Shown here one piece after another: positions 8,150 through 16,198 of a stretch of 64,000 nucleotides of DNA (position 1 is the stretch's first letter; every line of letters begins with the position of its first letter). The notes below the pieces were generated by a model, which searched no databases, was not told the origin of the DNA, and saw only the letters and a list, made by a program, of their open reading frames with translations. Made by a program: the position numbers and the translations under genes. Origin of the DNA: Guptibacillus hwajinpoensis (GTDB lineage: Bacteria > Bacillota > Bacilli > Bacillales > Guptibacillaceae); contig NZ_JAIVKU010000007.1 in the NCBI RefSeq assembly GCF_020524165.1, positions 62,001-126,000 on the forward strand, given 5' to 3'.

Positions 8150-10255
8150 TTAACCAGGCAACAATAGTGAGGGAGCATCGGTATAAAAGAGTTTTAGCTC
8201 ATGAAGCGCTCTTGTACACCCTACGTATAAAAGTTTTGCATCTTCAGCGTTTAGCATGTAATTTTCTTTATTCACATTCGCTACGATTACACCATCAAAT
8301 TCTAGGCCCTTTGTTAAATAGATTGGTACTACGGAAATGCCACCTGCATATGACCGATCGTCTCTTGATAGAAGGTTAACATCCTGCTCCTTAGAAAGCT
8401 CCTGATACAAGCCTTGGCATTCTTCTTCACTTCTTCCAACAATGGCAATGGTTTTCAACCCACGTCCCTTCATTTCCTGCGCTGTTTCAAACAAGGAGTC
8501 CACGAGTCTGTCTTTTGGTCTTTTACTAACGATAACTTTCTCCCCACTCCGAAATACCGGTATAGCCGGCTGAACCGGTATTTCAGCATGAGCGATCACT
8601 TTATTTGCAAATTCAATAATTTCTAATGTAGAACGATAGCTTTGTTCTAATTCTATATAAAGCTCTTTACCTTCAAAAAGATCCCTGAATTCTTCCCACC
8701 GATGAATTCCCTTATAGGCGTGAATTCCCTGTGCAAGATCTCCTAATATCGTGAAAGAGCGAGCGCGATTCACTTCCATTAACAATGCTAATTGAAATGG
8801 AGAGAAGTCCTGCGCTTCATCAATCACGATATGCTGAAAGACATCGTCCTTATGCACGCCATTTAATTTAAATTGTATATAGAGAAGGGGAGCTAGATCA
8901 GAGGAAGATACATTTTTCTTCTTTAAACCTTTTGCCGTTTCTATTATAAGCGCCTCATCTAGTATAGACTTTCTTTCGTTCTTAGTTATATATACCGGAG
9001 GATTTGCCTGAAATAACGACTTATAAAATGACAGTGCTGTTTGCTTCGGCCATTTTTTAAAATATTGCTTCAGTTGATCATTCGCTAGCTTACGATACTC
9101 TTTTTGTACATGACTTCCTTCAATCGACTTGATCTCATCTTTGATCCAGACTTTAAAGCGATTTATGATCATTTCACGCTTCCGTCCGACTGGGTATGCC
9201 GAGAGATCTTCTAGCCACTGTCGAATTTTACCTTCAGAGAGCGTACTTCCTTCAAATGGAGTGAACGACCCTTCTGGATTTACTGATTGACTATAGCTGG
9301 AAAGGGCAGCATCGATCCATTTTTTAAATGCGATCGATCCCTTCACTCTTCCGGCAGCCAAATCCATGTCAGGGCGCTCTTCTCCAAACCATTTTTGAAG
9401 ATCATCTTCTGAGACATCTACGTTTATTTTTTCTTCAATCATCTTTATTGTCCAATCCGTAAAGGTTGATTGTTGAATTCCTCCAACACCCAACTCCGGA
9501 AGAACGCCAGAAATATAATCAAGGAACATACGGTTCGGTGCAAAAATAATCATTCTTCCTGCCTGAATCGTATCGCGATACTCGTACAATAAGTAAGCTA
9601 ATCGATGCAGGGCGACGGTTGTTTTCCCACTCCCTGCTGCACCTTGAATGATTAATGGGGTCGACTGCTCTGCACGTATAATATCATTTTGCTTTGCTTG
9701 TATTGTGGAAACGATATCGCGAAGGCGATTATCTTTATTTTCACTTAGGCGGTATAGAAGAAACTCATCGGATCCACTTAATTCATCGCTTCCTTCTACA
9801 TAAGTGTCCACCACTCGCTGAAGTTCTTTATCTCGAATCACAATGTTTCTTTTCAGTTCAATATTTCCTTCAATGACCCCATCTGGGGATAAGTAATAAA
9901 CATCCTTTTCTGCTCCTGTAAAGGCATAGAACATACTGGCAACAGGCGCTCGCCAATCAACCACTAGAGAATCCTGTGACTCTCCATGTGCTACACCAAC
10001 CTTCCCAATATAATAGGAACGTGATGACTTCTCTTCTTCTTGAAAATCCATCCGAGCAAAGTACGGTTCTTTTGCTGCAATGGCAAGTGATTGGCGCTTT
10101 TCCTCTCGAATGCTTTCAAGTGCCTGTTCTGTTACATTATCACCTGAATACCGGGGATATCCTTCCAACGCTTTTTCCTGCTTTGTAATCTCGGCAGCGA
10201 TTTGATCGAGTTGCTGCTTCTCTTTTCGATAGGCACTTTGAGTCTTATGATCCAA
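8150..10255 (-). CDS. helD: HelD-like RNA polymerase recycling ATPase (UvrD/Rep fold)
   Basis: Superfamily 1 helicase-like protein (701 aa). The N-terminal coiled-coil arm is followed by the RSYYIGKVGVA...WRAPVASMFY segment typical of HelD, then Walker A GAAGSGKTTVALHRLAYLL near residue 207, Walker B-like VIDEAQDFSPFQ, and late motifs LEQSYRSTLEIIEFA and TKGLEFDGVIVAN. In B. subtilis HelD releases stalled RNA polymerase from DNA by inserting its arms into the enzyme channels. It is somewhat shorter than the 774-aa B. subtilis protein. TTG start with AAGGAGGT nine bases upstream. Monocistronic. Confidence 0.87.
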   Translation of the reverse strand: MDHKTQSAYRKEKQQLDQIAAEITKQEKALEGYPRYSGDNVTEQALESIREEKRQSLAIAAKEPYFARMDFQEEEKSSRSYYIGKVGVAHGESQDSLVVDWRAPVASMFYAFTGAEKDVYYLSPDGVIEGNIELKRNIVIRDKELQRVVDTYVEGSDELSGSDEFLLYRLSENKDNRLRDIVSTIQAKQNDIIRAEQSTPLIIQGAAGSGKTTVALHRLAYLLYEYRDTIQAGRMIIFAPNRMFLDYISGVLPELGVGGIQQSTFTDWTIKMIEEKINVDVSEDDLQKWFGEERPDMDLAAGRVKGSIAFKKWIDAALSSYSQSVNPEGSFTPFEGSTLSEGKIRQWLEDLSAYPVGRKREMIINRFKVWIKDEIKSIEGSHVQKEYRKLANDQLKQYFKKWPKQTALSFYKSLFQANPPVYITKNERKSILDEALIIETAKGLKKKNVSSSDLAPLLYIQFKLNGVHKDDVFQHIVIDEAQDFSPFQLALLMEVNRARSFTILGDLAQGIHAYKGIHRWEEFRDLFEGKELYIELEQSYRSTLEIIEFANKVIAHAEIPVQPAIPVFRSGEKVIVSKRPKDRLVDSLFETAQEMKGRGLKTIAIVGRSEEECQGLYQELSKEQDVNLLSRDDRSYAGGISVVPIYLTKGLEFDGVIVANVNKENYMLNAEDAKLLYVGCTRALHELKLFYTDAPSLLLPG

Positions 10256-10468
10256 GATCAGTTACCTCCTTATGAGATTTGTCTTTCAATGAGACAGAAA
10301 TTTAATACTATCACAATGACAGTCTATCCACCAAGTTATTTTTAGAAAATTTAAAAATAAAATCTTTTCGAAAGAATGGTCTCTAAAAATGATCCAAATT
10401 CTTTATCACTTCGTTAGCTATGTGTAATCAAAAGTAACGGTAAAAAAAACGAGGAGCGTGAAGAGAAA

Positions 10469-11818
10469 ATGAACATGAAAAAAGCATTTAAAAAATTAAT
10501 GGTTCCAGCTCTAGGGCTAACCTTATTGTTCCCGACAGTTGCTGGTGCAGCTGAACCAGAACCAACGGTGAGTACACCAGCAGCAGATCTAAGAGCAACT
10601 CTTGACCAGCTCTTATCCGAACATTTTGTACTAGCTGTTACGTCTATGACAAAATCGTATGATGGCACCGAGGATGCTGAAGAAGTAACAGAAGCGCTTG
10701 ATCAAAACGCTGCTGATATGACACCAGCCATCGCATCTGTTTATGGTGATGAAGCCGCACAACAATTTGAGGACATCTTTAGAGGTCACAATGATTATTC
10801 CGCAGATTTCGTAGAAGCTGCAACAGAAGATGATGCAGAACTTCGGAAAGAAGCTGAGAAGGAAGTAGATGAATTTGTTGATGAATTTTCCACGTTCCTT
10901 GATACTGCAACAGAAGGAAATCTTCCAAAAGAAGCAGCTGCAGACGTTCTGGAAGTTCATGAAGACCAAGTATTAACGACATTTGATGAGTATACAGAAG
11001 GAAATTATGAACAAGCTTACACGACATTCCGCGAAGGACATAAGCATATGTTTGCGATCAGTAAAGCATTATCGAGTGCGATCGTAACGCAAATGCCCGA
11101 TAAATTTGAAAACACAAAAGCTGATACACCAGCTGCAGATTTACGCTCAACTCTAAACGGTTTAGCATCTGAACACTTTGCGCTTTCTTCACTTGGTCTT
11201 GAAAAGGGCTATGATCAATCAGAAGACTACGACTTTGTAAACTGGGCAGAAGACAGAAACACTGCTGACTTTAAAGCTGCAATCGGCTCAATCTATGGAG
11301 ATGAAGGTGCCGCTCAGTTTGAGAAGATTTGGCAGGAAGACCACATCGCCGCACAAGCTGATCTTGTCGTAGCCTCTCTTTCTGAAGACGAAGAAGCGAT
11401 GAAAATGGCAAAAGAACGTCTATTAACAACTTTCCCTGAAAATTTCGGTGCCTTCCTTGGAACATCAACAGAAGAAAACCTTCCAACTGATGCGGCAACG
11501 GAAGCACTTATGGCTCATGAAAAACAAGTCGTTGGATCATTTGAATCATACATGTCTGGTGATTTTAAAGCTTCAACTGATCAATTCCGTGAAGGCTATG
11601 CGTTCATGTTTGGTGTAGGTGAATCTCTAGGTGGAGCGATTGTTAAACAAATGCCGGATATGTTTGCTGGAGAAGCAATGCCTGGTGATATGCCTAAGAC
11701 AGGTATGGGTGGCGCGAGCGAACAGTCATCTGACCTAACAGCTCTTTGGATTACAATAGGTTCTCTTGCAGTAGCTGGTTCAGCATTTGCTATTCGAAGA
11801 AAAGTCGTTAATCAGTAA
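10469..11818 (+). CDS. Secreted, wall-anchored protein with duplicated helical domain
   Basis: Protein of 449 aa. Signal peptide at 1-27 (cleavage near AGAAEP), then two copies of a roughly 165-residue acidic, all-helical domain (about 34-200 and 212-375), each opening with TPAADLR and an EHF motif and ending with FREG...AIVxQMPD. The tail has a sortase-like motif MPKTG (a variant of LPxTG), a hydrophobic helix and the basic end RRKVVNQ, so it is probably covalently attached to the wall. I do not recognise the repeat family; the conserved His and acidic residues could bind a metal, which is speculation. A plus-strand single gene ending at a terminator. Confidence 0.7.
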   Translation: MNMKKAFKKLMVPALGLTLLFPTVAGAAEPEPTVSTPAADLRATLDQLLSEHFVLAVTSMTKSYDGTEDAEEVTEALDQNAADMTPAIASVYGDEAAQQFEDIFRGHNDYSADFVEAATEDDAELRKEAEKEVDEFVDEFSTFLDTATEGNLPKEAAADVLEVHEDQVLTTFDEYTEGNYEQAYTTFREGHKHMFAISKALSSAIVTQMPDKFENTKADTPAADLRSTLNGLASEHFALSSLGLEKGYDQSEDYDFVNWAEDRNTADFKAAIGSIYGDEGAAQFEKIWQEDHIAAQADLVVASLSEDEEAMKMAKERLLTTFPENFGAFLGTSTEENLPTDAATEALMAHEKQVVGSFESYMSGDFKASTDQFREGYAFMFGVGESLGGAIVKQMPDMFAGEAMPGDMPKTGMGGASEQSSDLTALWITIGSLAVAGSAFAIRRKVVNQ

Positions 11819-11850
11819 CTTACCTAATATCACCCCAAAAAAATAGATCG

Positions 11851-11886
11851 TAAAAATCGCTTCTAACATTGTTAGAAGCGATTTTA
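11851..11886. terminator. Bidirectional terminator
   Basis: Arms TAAAAATCGCTTCTAACA and TTAGAAGCGATTTTA with a very short loop separate the convergent wall-protein gene (plus) and the selenoprotein gene (minus). Confidence 0.9.
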
Positions 11887-12447
11887 CTATACATTATGTT
11901 TTTTTAACTCTTCAATGACAGAGTCGATTTTCGCATGATCCTCAGGAGATTGGTCGATATGATGCCAGATTAAATTCCCTCTATCATCATAAATCCACGT
12001 TCCACCTTGAATATAAACATCCTGCGTTTTCATAGATTTTAAGACAAAATCTTTTTTCTTTTGTTCTTTTGGAATAAATCCATCCATCTTACGAGTGATG
12101 AACCCGATAGCTGCTTGTCCAAGCAATTTCCATTTCGGCATCGTATGGTGACCCATTCCTCGATAGGCTTCTCTCTTCGGGTCCCCTGCAATAACAAACG
12201 GAAACTCTCCAAAAGCTTCAATAAACTGACGAATATATGTGGCATTTGAAGGAGCAATGGCTATAATTTGAAAGCCTTCCTTCTCGATTTCATTTACGCG
12301 CTTACGCAACTGCGTAAGATAGGCTCGACAAACTGGTCAGCCAAGATGACGAACAAATACAACCATCGATTTCTTATGATTAATCAGGTGGCGAAGTGTA
12401 ACATTTTCACTTTCTGGAATTTCAAGCTGATAAGTTAATTGATCCAA
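11887..12447 (-). CDS. Probable selenoprotein: peroxiredoxin-like (AhpC/TSA_2, SelL-related) protein with UxxC motif
   Basis: Thioredoxin-fold redox protein of 186 aa when the TGA at 12337-12339 is read as selenocysteine (residue 37). The frame is continuous from the TTG at 12447 (AAGGAGAGG five bases upstream) to the stop at 11887. The N-terminal part reads VVFVRHLG-U-PVC-RAYLTQLRKR, so Sec occupies the first position of the GCPxC motif of the Prx-like2/AhpC-TSA family, with Cys40 as partner. A hairpin suited to a bacterial SECIS lies 18 nt after the TGA. Later segments IIAIAPSN, PFVIAGDPKREAYRGMG and GGTWIYDDRGNLIWHH fit the family. The gene is co-transcribed with a DedA-type gene 23 bp upstream. 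Standard calling would give only 140 aa from 12309. A disrupted Cys codon is the alternative. Confidence 0.78.
12301..12339 (-). promoter_or_regulatory. Bacterial SECIS-like element after in-frame TGA
   Basis: On the minus strand the TGA (12339-12337) is followed by 18 nt and then a perfect hairpin, CTTACGC-AGTT-GCGTAAG (12318-12301). The apical loop begins 25 nt after the TGA, has four bases and a G within its first two positions. These features agree with the general bacterial SECIS model (loop 16-37 nt downstream, short stable upper stem, early G in the loop). Confidence 0.72.
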
Positions 12448-12470
12448 AGTAACCTCTCCTTACTTACTTG

Positions 12471-13082
12471 TTATGACGTTTGGTCAGTGTTAACAACCTG
12501 TTTCTTGTGTTCAATTTTACACTTTTTCTGATAGTAGTGATACCCAATGAATCCAATAACTGCCACAATCAGAATCAAGAAGAGATATTTTTGAATACTA
12601 CCAAAGATCGCTTGAACGGATTTGATGTTTCCATTTTTCCCTATCCATAACATCGCAATTGTCCATGGGAAAATTCCTATAAAGGTAAGAACACCAAATA
12701 ACCATGCTTTCACCTTACTCATTCCAGACACATAGGATACGTAATTGCCTACACCAAGCGGTCGTGTAATCGCAATACTCCAAGAGCCACACTTTCTGAA
12801 CCAGCGTTGCACTCGTTCTACTTTCTTCTTTTTAAGTTTTTTTTCTATCTTATCTTTTACTTTCAGTCCGATCCCATAAGGAATAAAGCTGAAAATTGTA
12901 TAGATCACACTTGTCAGAAATGCATAACCAATCATTTCGATAACGGAAGCATTTAATAAGTAACCATACGTTAGTGTCATCATGCCACCAGGAAAAGGCA
13001 AAGATGATGCTTCAATCGCATTGCTTATCAGAAGGCCCCAGATTCCAAGCTCTTTTAGGAAGTGAATCAGAAATTCCAGCAT
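12471..13082 (-). CDS. DedA/VTT family membrane protein
   Basis: Membrane protein (203 aa) of the VTT/DedA superfamily, whose members translocate or flip lipids such as undecaprenyl phosphate or phosphatidylethanolamine. Seen are the glycine-rich re-entrant segment SNAIEASSLPFPGGMMTLTYGYL and the second half RPLGVGNYVSYVSGMSKVKAWLFG, with flanking helices and a lysine-rich loop (KKLKKKKVERVQRW). ATG 13082 is favoured, with AAAGGAG about 12 bases upstream; a TTG at 13109 is the alternative. The stop codon is 23 bp before the selenoprotein start, so the two form an operon. Exact subfamily is unclear. Confidence 0.78.
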   Translation of the reverse strand: MLEFLIHFLKELGIWGLLISNAIEASSLPFPGGMMTLTYGYLLNASVIEMIGYAFLTSVIYTIFSFIPYGIGLKVKDKIEKKLKKKKVERVQRWFRKCGSWSIAITRPLGVGNYVSYVSGMSKVKAWLFGVLTFIGIFPWTIAMLWIGKNGNIKSVQAIFGSIQKYLFLILIVAVIGFIGYHYYQKKCKIEHKKQVVNTDQTS

Positions 13083-13156
13083 AGTGGATCCGATCTCCTT
13101 TGCTCTCAAATTATGTCTGTTTATTAAGTTCCCTGATTGCCGAGCATGAAACCGAA

Positions 13157-13170
13157 TTAGACCTGTCTAA
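13157..13170. promoter_or_regulatory. Palindrome upstream of the DedA-selenoprotein operon
   Basis: TTAGAC-CT-GTCTAA, a perfect 6+6 dyad about 75 bp upstream of the DedA start. A second perfect dyad, ATTTCCGCGGAAAT, is at 13219-13232. Both could be operators; no regulator is identifiable nearby. Confidence 0.3.
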
Positions 13171-13286
13171 ATCTTCCATTCCGACGAATATCTTTGTTTT
13201 ATCTGCGAAATTTAAAATATTTCCGCGGAAATGAAAAGATATTCTGAAATCTCTCGCCAAAATATGAGAAAACATCTTAAAATCAT

Positions 13287-13323
13287 AAAAATCCCTATCA
13301 CCATAAGAGTGATAGGGATTTTT
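13287..13323 (-). terminator. Terminator of the aminotransferase operon
   Basis: Perfect 15-bp stem (AAAAATCCCTATCAC with its complement) around a 7-nt loop, T-rich on the minus strand, directly after the aminotransferase stop. Confidence 0.92.
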
Positions 13324-13326
13324 CCA

Positions 13327-14655
13327 TTATGATCCTACAGTGACGACCTGTTTTTCTTGTTCAAATGAAATCACAGCTTCTTCAAAAATGCGTAGCCCTT
13401 CGTCCAATTGTTCTTTCGTAATAATCAGCGGAGGAATCATACGAATGACTTCCTGATGTTTTCCGCAAAGATAGAAGAGCACTCCTTTTTCAAGCGAGAG
13501 ATCTAAAATACGCATCATCCCGTTTCCATCAGGAGCCCCCGTATCTGGATCAATAATTTCAATTCCAATCATAAGACCTACGCCACGAATATCACCAATT
13601 ACATGATGCTTTTCCTTTATAAGGGCTAATTTTTCTAACGCATATGCACCCATTGCCCGAGAATTTTCAAGTAATCCTTCCTCTTCAATCACATCAAGAG
13701 TCGCCAGAGCTGCTGAACAGGCAATTGGGTTCCCACCAAACGTTGTCCCATGTGTTCCCATTGGCCATTGACTCATTAATTCTTTTGAAGCGACTGTCGC
13801 ACTTAACGGCAGCCCAGAAGCAATGCCTTTTGCGATCGCCATAATATCTGGTGTTACATCAAACGTCTGGGCAGCAAACCAATCCCCTGTACGGCCAAAA
13901 CCTGTTTGAACTTCGTCAAAAATGAGTAACATACCGTGACGATCACAAATCTCTCTCACTTTTTGTAGCCATTCTTTCGGTGGAATGATATAGCCGCCTT
14001 CACCTAATACAGGTTCCACGATGACACAAGCCACTTCCTCAGGGGTTACTTGGTGGTCAAAAAGCTTTTCAAAATCTTTCTCAAGCTCAGAAACACAATA
14101 ATCTTCTACATTTTGCCCTTCTGGACAACCAGCTACATCCGCATATGGAATTTGGTAGGTTAGTCCATTAGGCTGCAAGAATTTGCGGTATTTGCTTTTT
14201 GATGTACTCACCCCAAGTGCACCAAGTGAGCGTCCATGGAAACACCCAGTGAATGAAATAACATAAGGGCGCTTCGTTACATATTTCGCCAATTTCATTG
14301 CACCTTCAATGGCTTCTGTACCACTGTTTGCAAAGAAAAAGCAATCCAAATTTTTCGGCATAATGCCTTGGAGCCGTTCAGCTAGTTGAAGAATAGAGTC
14401 ATACATAATGACGCCTGATGGTCCGTGCATCAAAGAATCAGCACCTTCCTTAATCGCTTGAACCACTTTAGGATGACGATGTCCCGTGTTTGCCACTGCA
14501 ATCCCTGAAGTGAAATCAAGGTATGTCTTTCCATCAGCACCATAGTAATAGCATCCTTCTTCTTTCACAACAGGTAAGTTGGGATGATCCTTCGCCATAC
14601 TGGGTGCTAGATAGTCTGACATGTTGTGATATCTCTGTTCAAAAGATGTAGCCAA
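13327..14655 (-). CDS. Class III PLP-dependent aminotransferase (GabT/acetylornithine type)
   Basis: Cytosolic aminotransferase of 442 aa. The PLP site includes SGTEAIEGAMKLAK, FHGRSLGALGVSTSK, the DEVQTGFGRTG motif with the cofactor-binding Asp, and the Schiff-base Lys in IMAIAKGIASGLPLSA. This is the ornithine/4-aminobutyrate aminotransferase fold, moving an amino group from an omega-amine to 2-oxoglutarate or a similar acceptor. The TTG at 14655 is chosen because AAAGGAGG lies eight bases upstream; an ATG-like start at 14679 would precede that site. It follows yjiH by 27 bp, in an operon behind a sigma-54 promoter. The true substrate (GABA, beta-amino acid or a polyamine product) is unknown. 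Confidence 0.88.
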   Translation of the reverse strand: MATSFEQRYHNMSDYLAPSMAKDHPNLPVVKEEGCYYYGADGKTYLDFTSGIAVANTGHRHPKVVQAIKEGADSLMHGPSGVIMYDSILQLAERLQGIMPKNLDCFFFANSGTEAIEGAMKLAKYVTKRPYVISFTGCFHGRSLGALGVSTSKSKYRKFLQPNGLTYQIPYADVAGCPEGQNVEDYCVSELEKDFEKLFDHQVTPEEVACVIVEPVLGEGGYIIPPKEWLQKVREICDRHGMLLIFDEVQTGFGRTGDWFAAQTFDVTPDIMAIAKGIASGLPLSATVASKELMSQWPMGTHGTTFGGNPIACSAALATLDVIEEEGLLENSRAMGAYALEKLALIKEKHHVIGDIRGVGLMIGIEIIDPDTGAPDGNGMMRILDLSLEKGVLFYLCGKHQEVIRMIPPLIITKEQLDEGLRIFEEAVISFEQEKQVVTVGS

Positions 14656-14682
14656 TGTGATGTCCTCCTTTAAATTCAACTT

Positions 14683-16080
14683 TTATAAAAAGAAATGAGC
14701 CATGATAACAATAATTGGAAGCGTAATAACCGTACGCTGTAAGAAAATGATCGCCAATTCAAGAACGGAAATAGGAATCTTTGATTTTACTAGTAAAATA
14801 CCAATCTCAGACATGTAGATAAGCTGTGTTAACGAAACAGCCGCAATCACAAAACGAGTCAGTTCACTTTCGATCCCTGTTCCAATGACAGCCGGTAAAA
14901 ACATATCCGCAAAACCAACGAGCATTGCTGGAGCTGCAGCAGCTGCCTCAGGAATTCGCATTAGCTCTAGAATCGGAACAATCGGCATTGATAAGTAGGT
15001 GAAGAAAGGAGTAAACTCCGCAATAATCAGAGCAATGGTACCAAGTGCCATCACCAGTGGAATCAAAGCGAAGTAAATATCTAGAACGGTATTCACGCCT
15101 TGCCCCGCTACATACTTAACCCCTTTAACTTCTGAAGCTTTTTCTAGCGCTTTTTGCATTCCCCATTTAAAGCTAGAAACACCTTTGGGGACCTCTTCTG
15201 AAATCTGCTTTCCTGTGCCTTCATAGTATGTGTCCGCTTTTCTCGATAGAGGCGGGATTCGCGGGCAAACAATCGCTGCTACTAGGCCGGCCACAACTAC
15301 TGTAAAGTAAAATGGCACAAACATCTCTTCTAGACCTATGAAACTAATAACAACAAGACTAAACGCAATTGAATTGATCGAAAAGTTTGTGGCAATTACA
15401 GCTGCTTCTCTTTTCGTGTAATAACCTTCTTCATACTGTTTTGTCGTGATTAGTACTCCTACTGTTCCTGCTCCCATCCAAGAAGCAAGCGCATCGATGG
15501 AGGAACGACCAGGTAATTTAAACAAAGGTCGCATCACATGGCGGAGGGCTGTTCCAAAGAAATCCATTAAACCAAATTCTAGCAGTAGCGGCATGAGAAG
15601 ACCTGCAAAGAGAAACCAAGCGGCAAGGACTGGCACAAGTGAATAAAGCATCGTCCCGCCTGATACATCTGAAATGATAAATTCTGGGCCAAATTTAAAT
15701 AGTGTCATAACAGCGAAGAGCGCGCCAATCAATCTTGTACCGATCCAGAACCAGTTTACATAAAACAATTGTTTAAGAAATGGACGAAGCATGATGGCTT
15801 TAGGTTCGAACGCTTTTGCAACAATAGGAATAATAGCAGACAAAATAAGAATAGCTGTCATAAAACCAGGTAAGAATGGAGCGAGTGCCGTTTGAATGGA
15901 TTCAGCTAATATCCCTACACCAATTGTCATTTTTCCGTTAAAAGGTACTGGGACAAGAAATAACAAGATACCAATTAAAGACGGAATGATAAACCACGCG
16001 TAAGCTTTTTTCGACTGAGATCCCTCTACCGACTGACTAGTACTTTCCAGAGGATACGACTTTTCCTGTTTCACTTCCAT
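14683..16080 (-). CDS. yjiH: YjiH family membrane protein (Gate domain, probable transporter)
   Basis: Polytopic membrane protein (465 aa, about ten to eleven helices) of the YjiH family with the nucleoside-recognition (Gate) domain, seen in SSIDALASWMGAGTVGVLITTKQYEEGYYTKREAAVIATNF-like sequence near residues 190-230 and repeated in PAMLVGFADMFLPAVIGTGI. Family substrates are not established; pairing with an aminotransferase suggests uptake of the amine or amino acid that enzyme degrades. ATG with GAAGGAGAG. It is the first gene after a sigma-54 promoter. Confidence 0.82.
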   Translation of the reverse strand: MEVKQEKSYPLESTSQSVEGSQSKKAYAWFIIPSLIGILLFLVPVPFNGKMTIGVGILAESIQTALAPFLPGFMTAILILSAIIPIVAKAFEPKAIMLRPFLKQLFYVNWFWIGTRLIGALFAVMTLFKFGPEFIISDVSGGTMLYSLVPVLAAWFLFAGLLMPLLLEFGLMDFFGTALRHVMRPLFKLPGRSSIDALASWMGAGTVGVLITTKQYEEGYYTKREAAVIATNFSINSIAFSLVVISFIGLEEMFVPFYFTVVVAGLVAAIVCPRIPPLSRKADTYYEGTGKQISEEVPKGVSSFKWGMQKALEKASEVKGVKYVAGQGVNTVLDIYFALIPLVMALGTIALIIAEFTPFFTYLSMPIVPILELMRIPEAAAAAPAMLVGFADMFLPAVIGTGIESELTRFVIAAVSLTQLIYMSEIGILLVKSKIPISVLELAIIFLQRTVITLPIIVIMAHFFL

Positions 16081-16136
16081 TTTTCACTCTCCTTCGACAT
16101 TTTTAATATTAATTCATATTCTTGCATATAAATTAC

Positions 16137-16174
16137 AAAAGAAGCAAGAGGTATTTTTACTCTTTGCTTCTTTT
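16137..16174 (-). terminator. Hairpin ending the activator gene and overlapping the sigma-54 start site
   Basis: Arms AAAAGAAGCAAAGAG and CTCTTGCTTCTTTT (one bulged A) around a 9-nt loop on the minus strand, after the activator stop codon. The predicted sigma-54 transcription start near 16168 falls inside the first arm, so only readthrough RNA would contain the complete stem. Confidence 0.7.
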
Positions 16175-16177
16175 AAC

Positions 16178-16194
16178 ATGCAAGTATTATGCCA
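16178..16194 (-). promoter_or_regulatory. Sigma-54 (-24/-12) promoter of yjiH operon
   Basis: TGGCAT-N5-TTGCAT on the minus strand matches the consensus TGGCAC-N5-TTGCA, with the invariant GG and GC dinucleotides 12 bp apart. It lies just after the activator gene and about 100 bp before yjiH, whose neighbour encodes a sigma-54-dependent activator. Confidence 0.85.
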
Positions 16195-16198
16195 TGAT

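Noticed and set aside
10631..11027. Two antisense open frames in the wall-protein gene
   Set aside because: Leucine- and phenylalanine-rich shadows of Glu/Lys-rich coding sequence.
11887..12309. Shorter 140-aa gene starting at TTG 12309
   Set aside because: It starts after the redox motif and inside the hairpin, without a ribosome site. The frame continues upstream through the TGA to a well-placed start, so the full-length selenoprotein model is better.
12337..12339. TGA as a simple nonsense mutation (pseudogene)
   Set aside because: Not excluded, but the coincidence of its position at the active-site Cys, an otherwise intact frame and a correctly placed hairpin favours selenocysteine.
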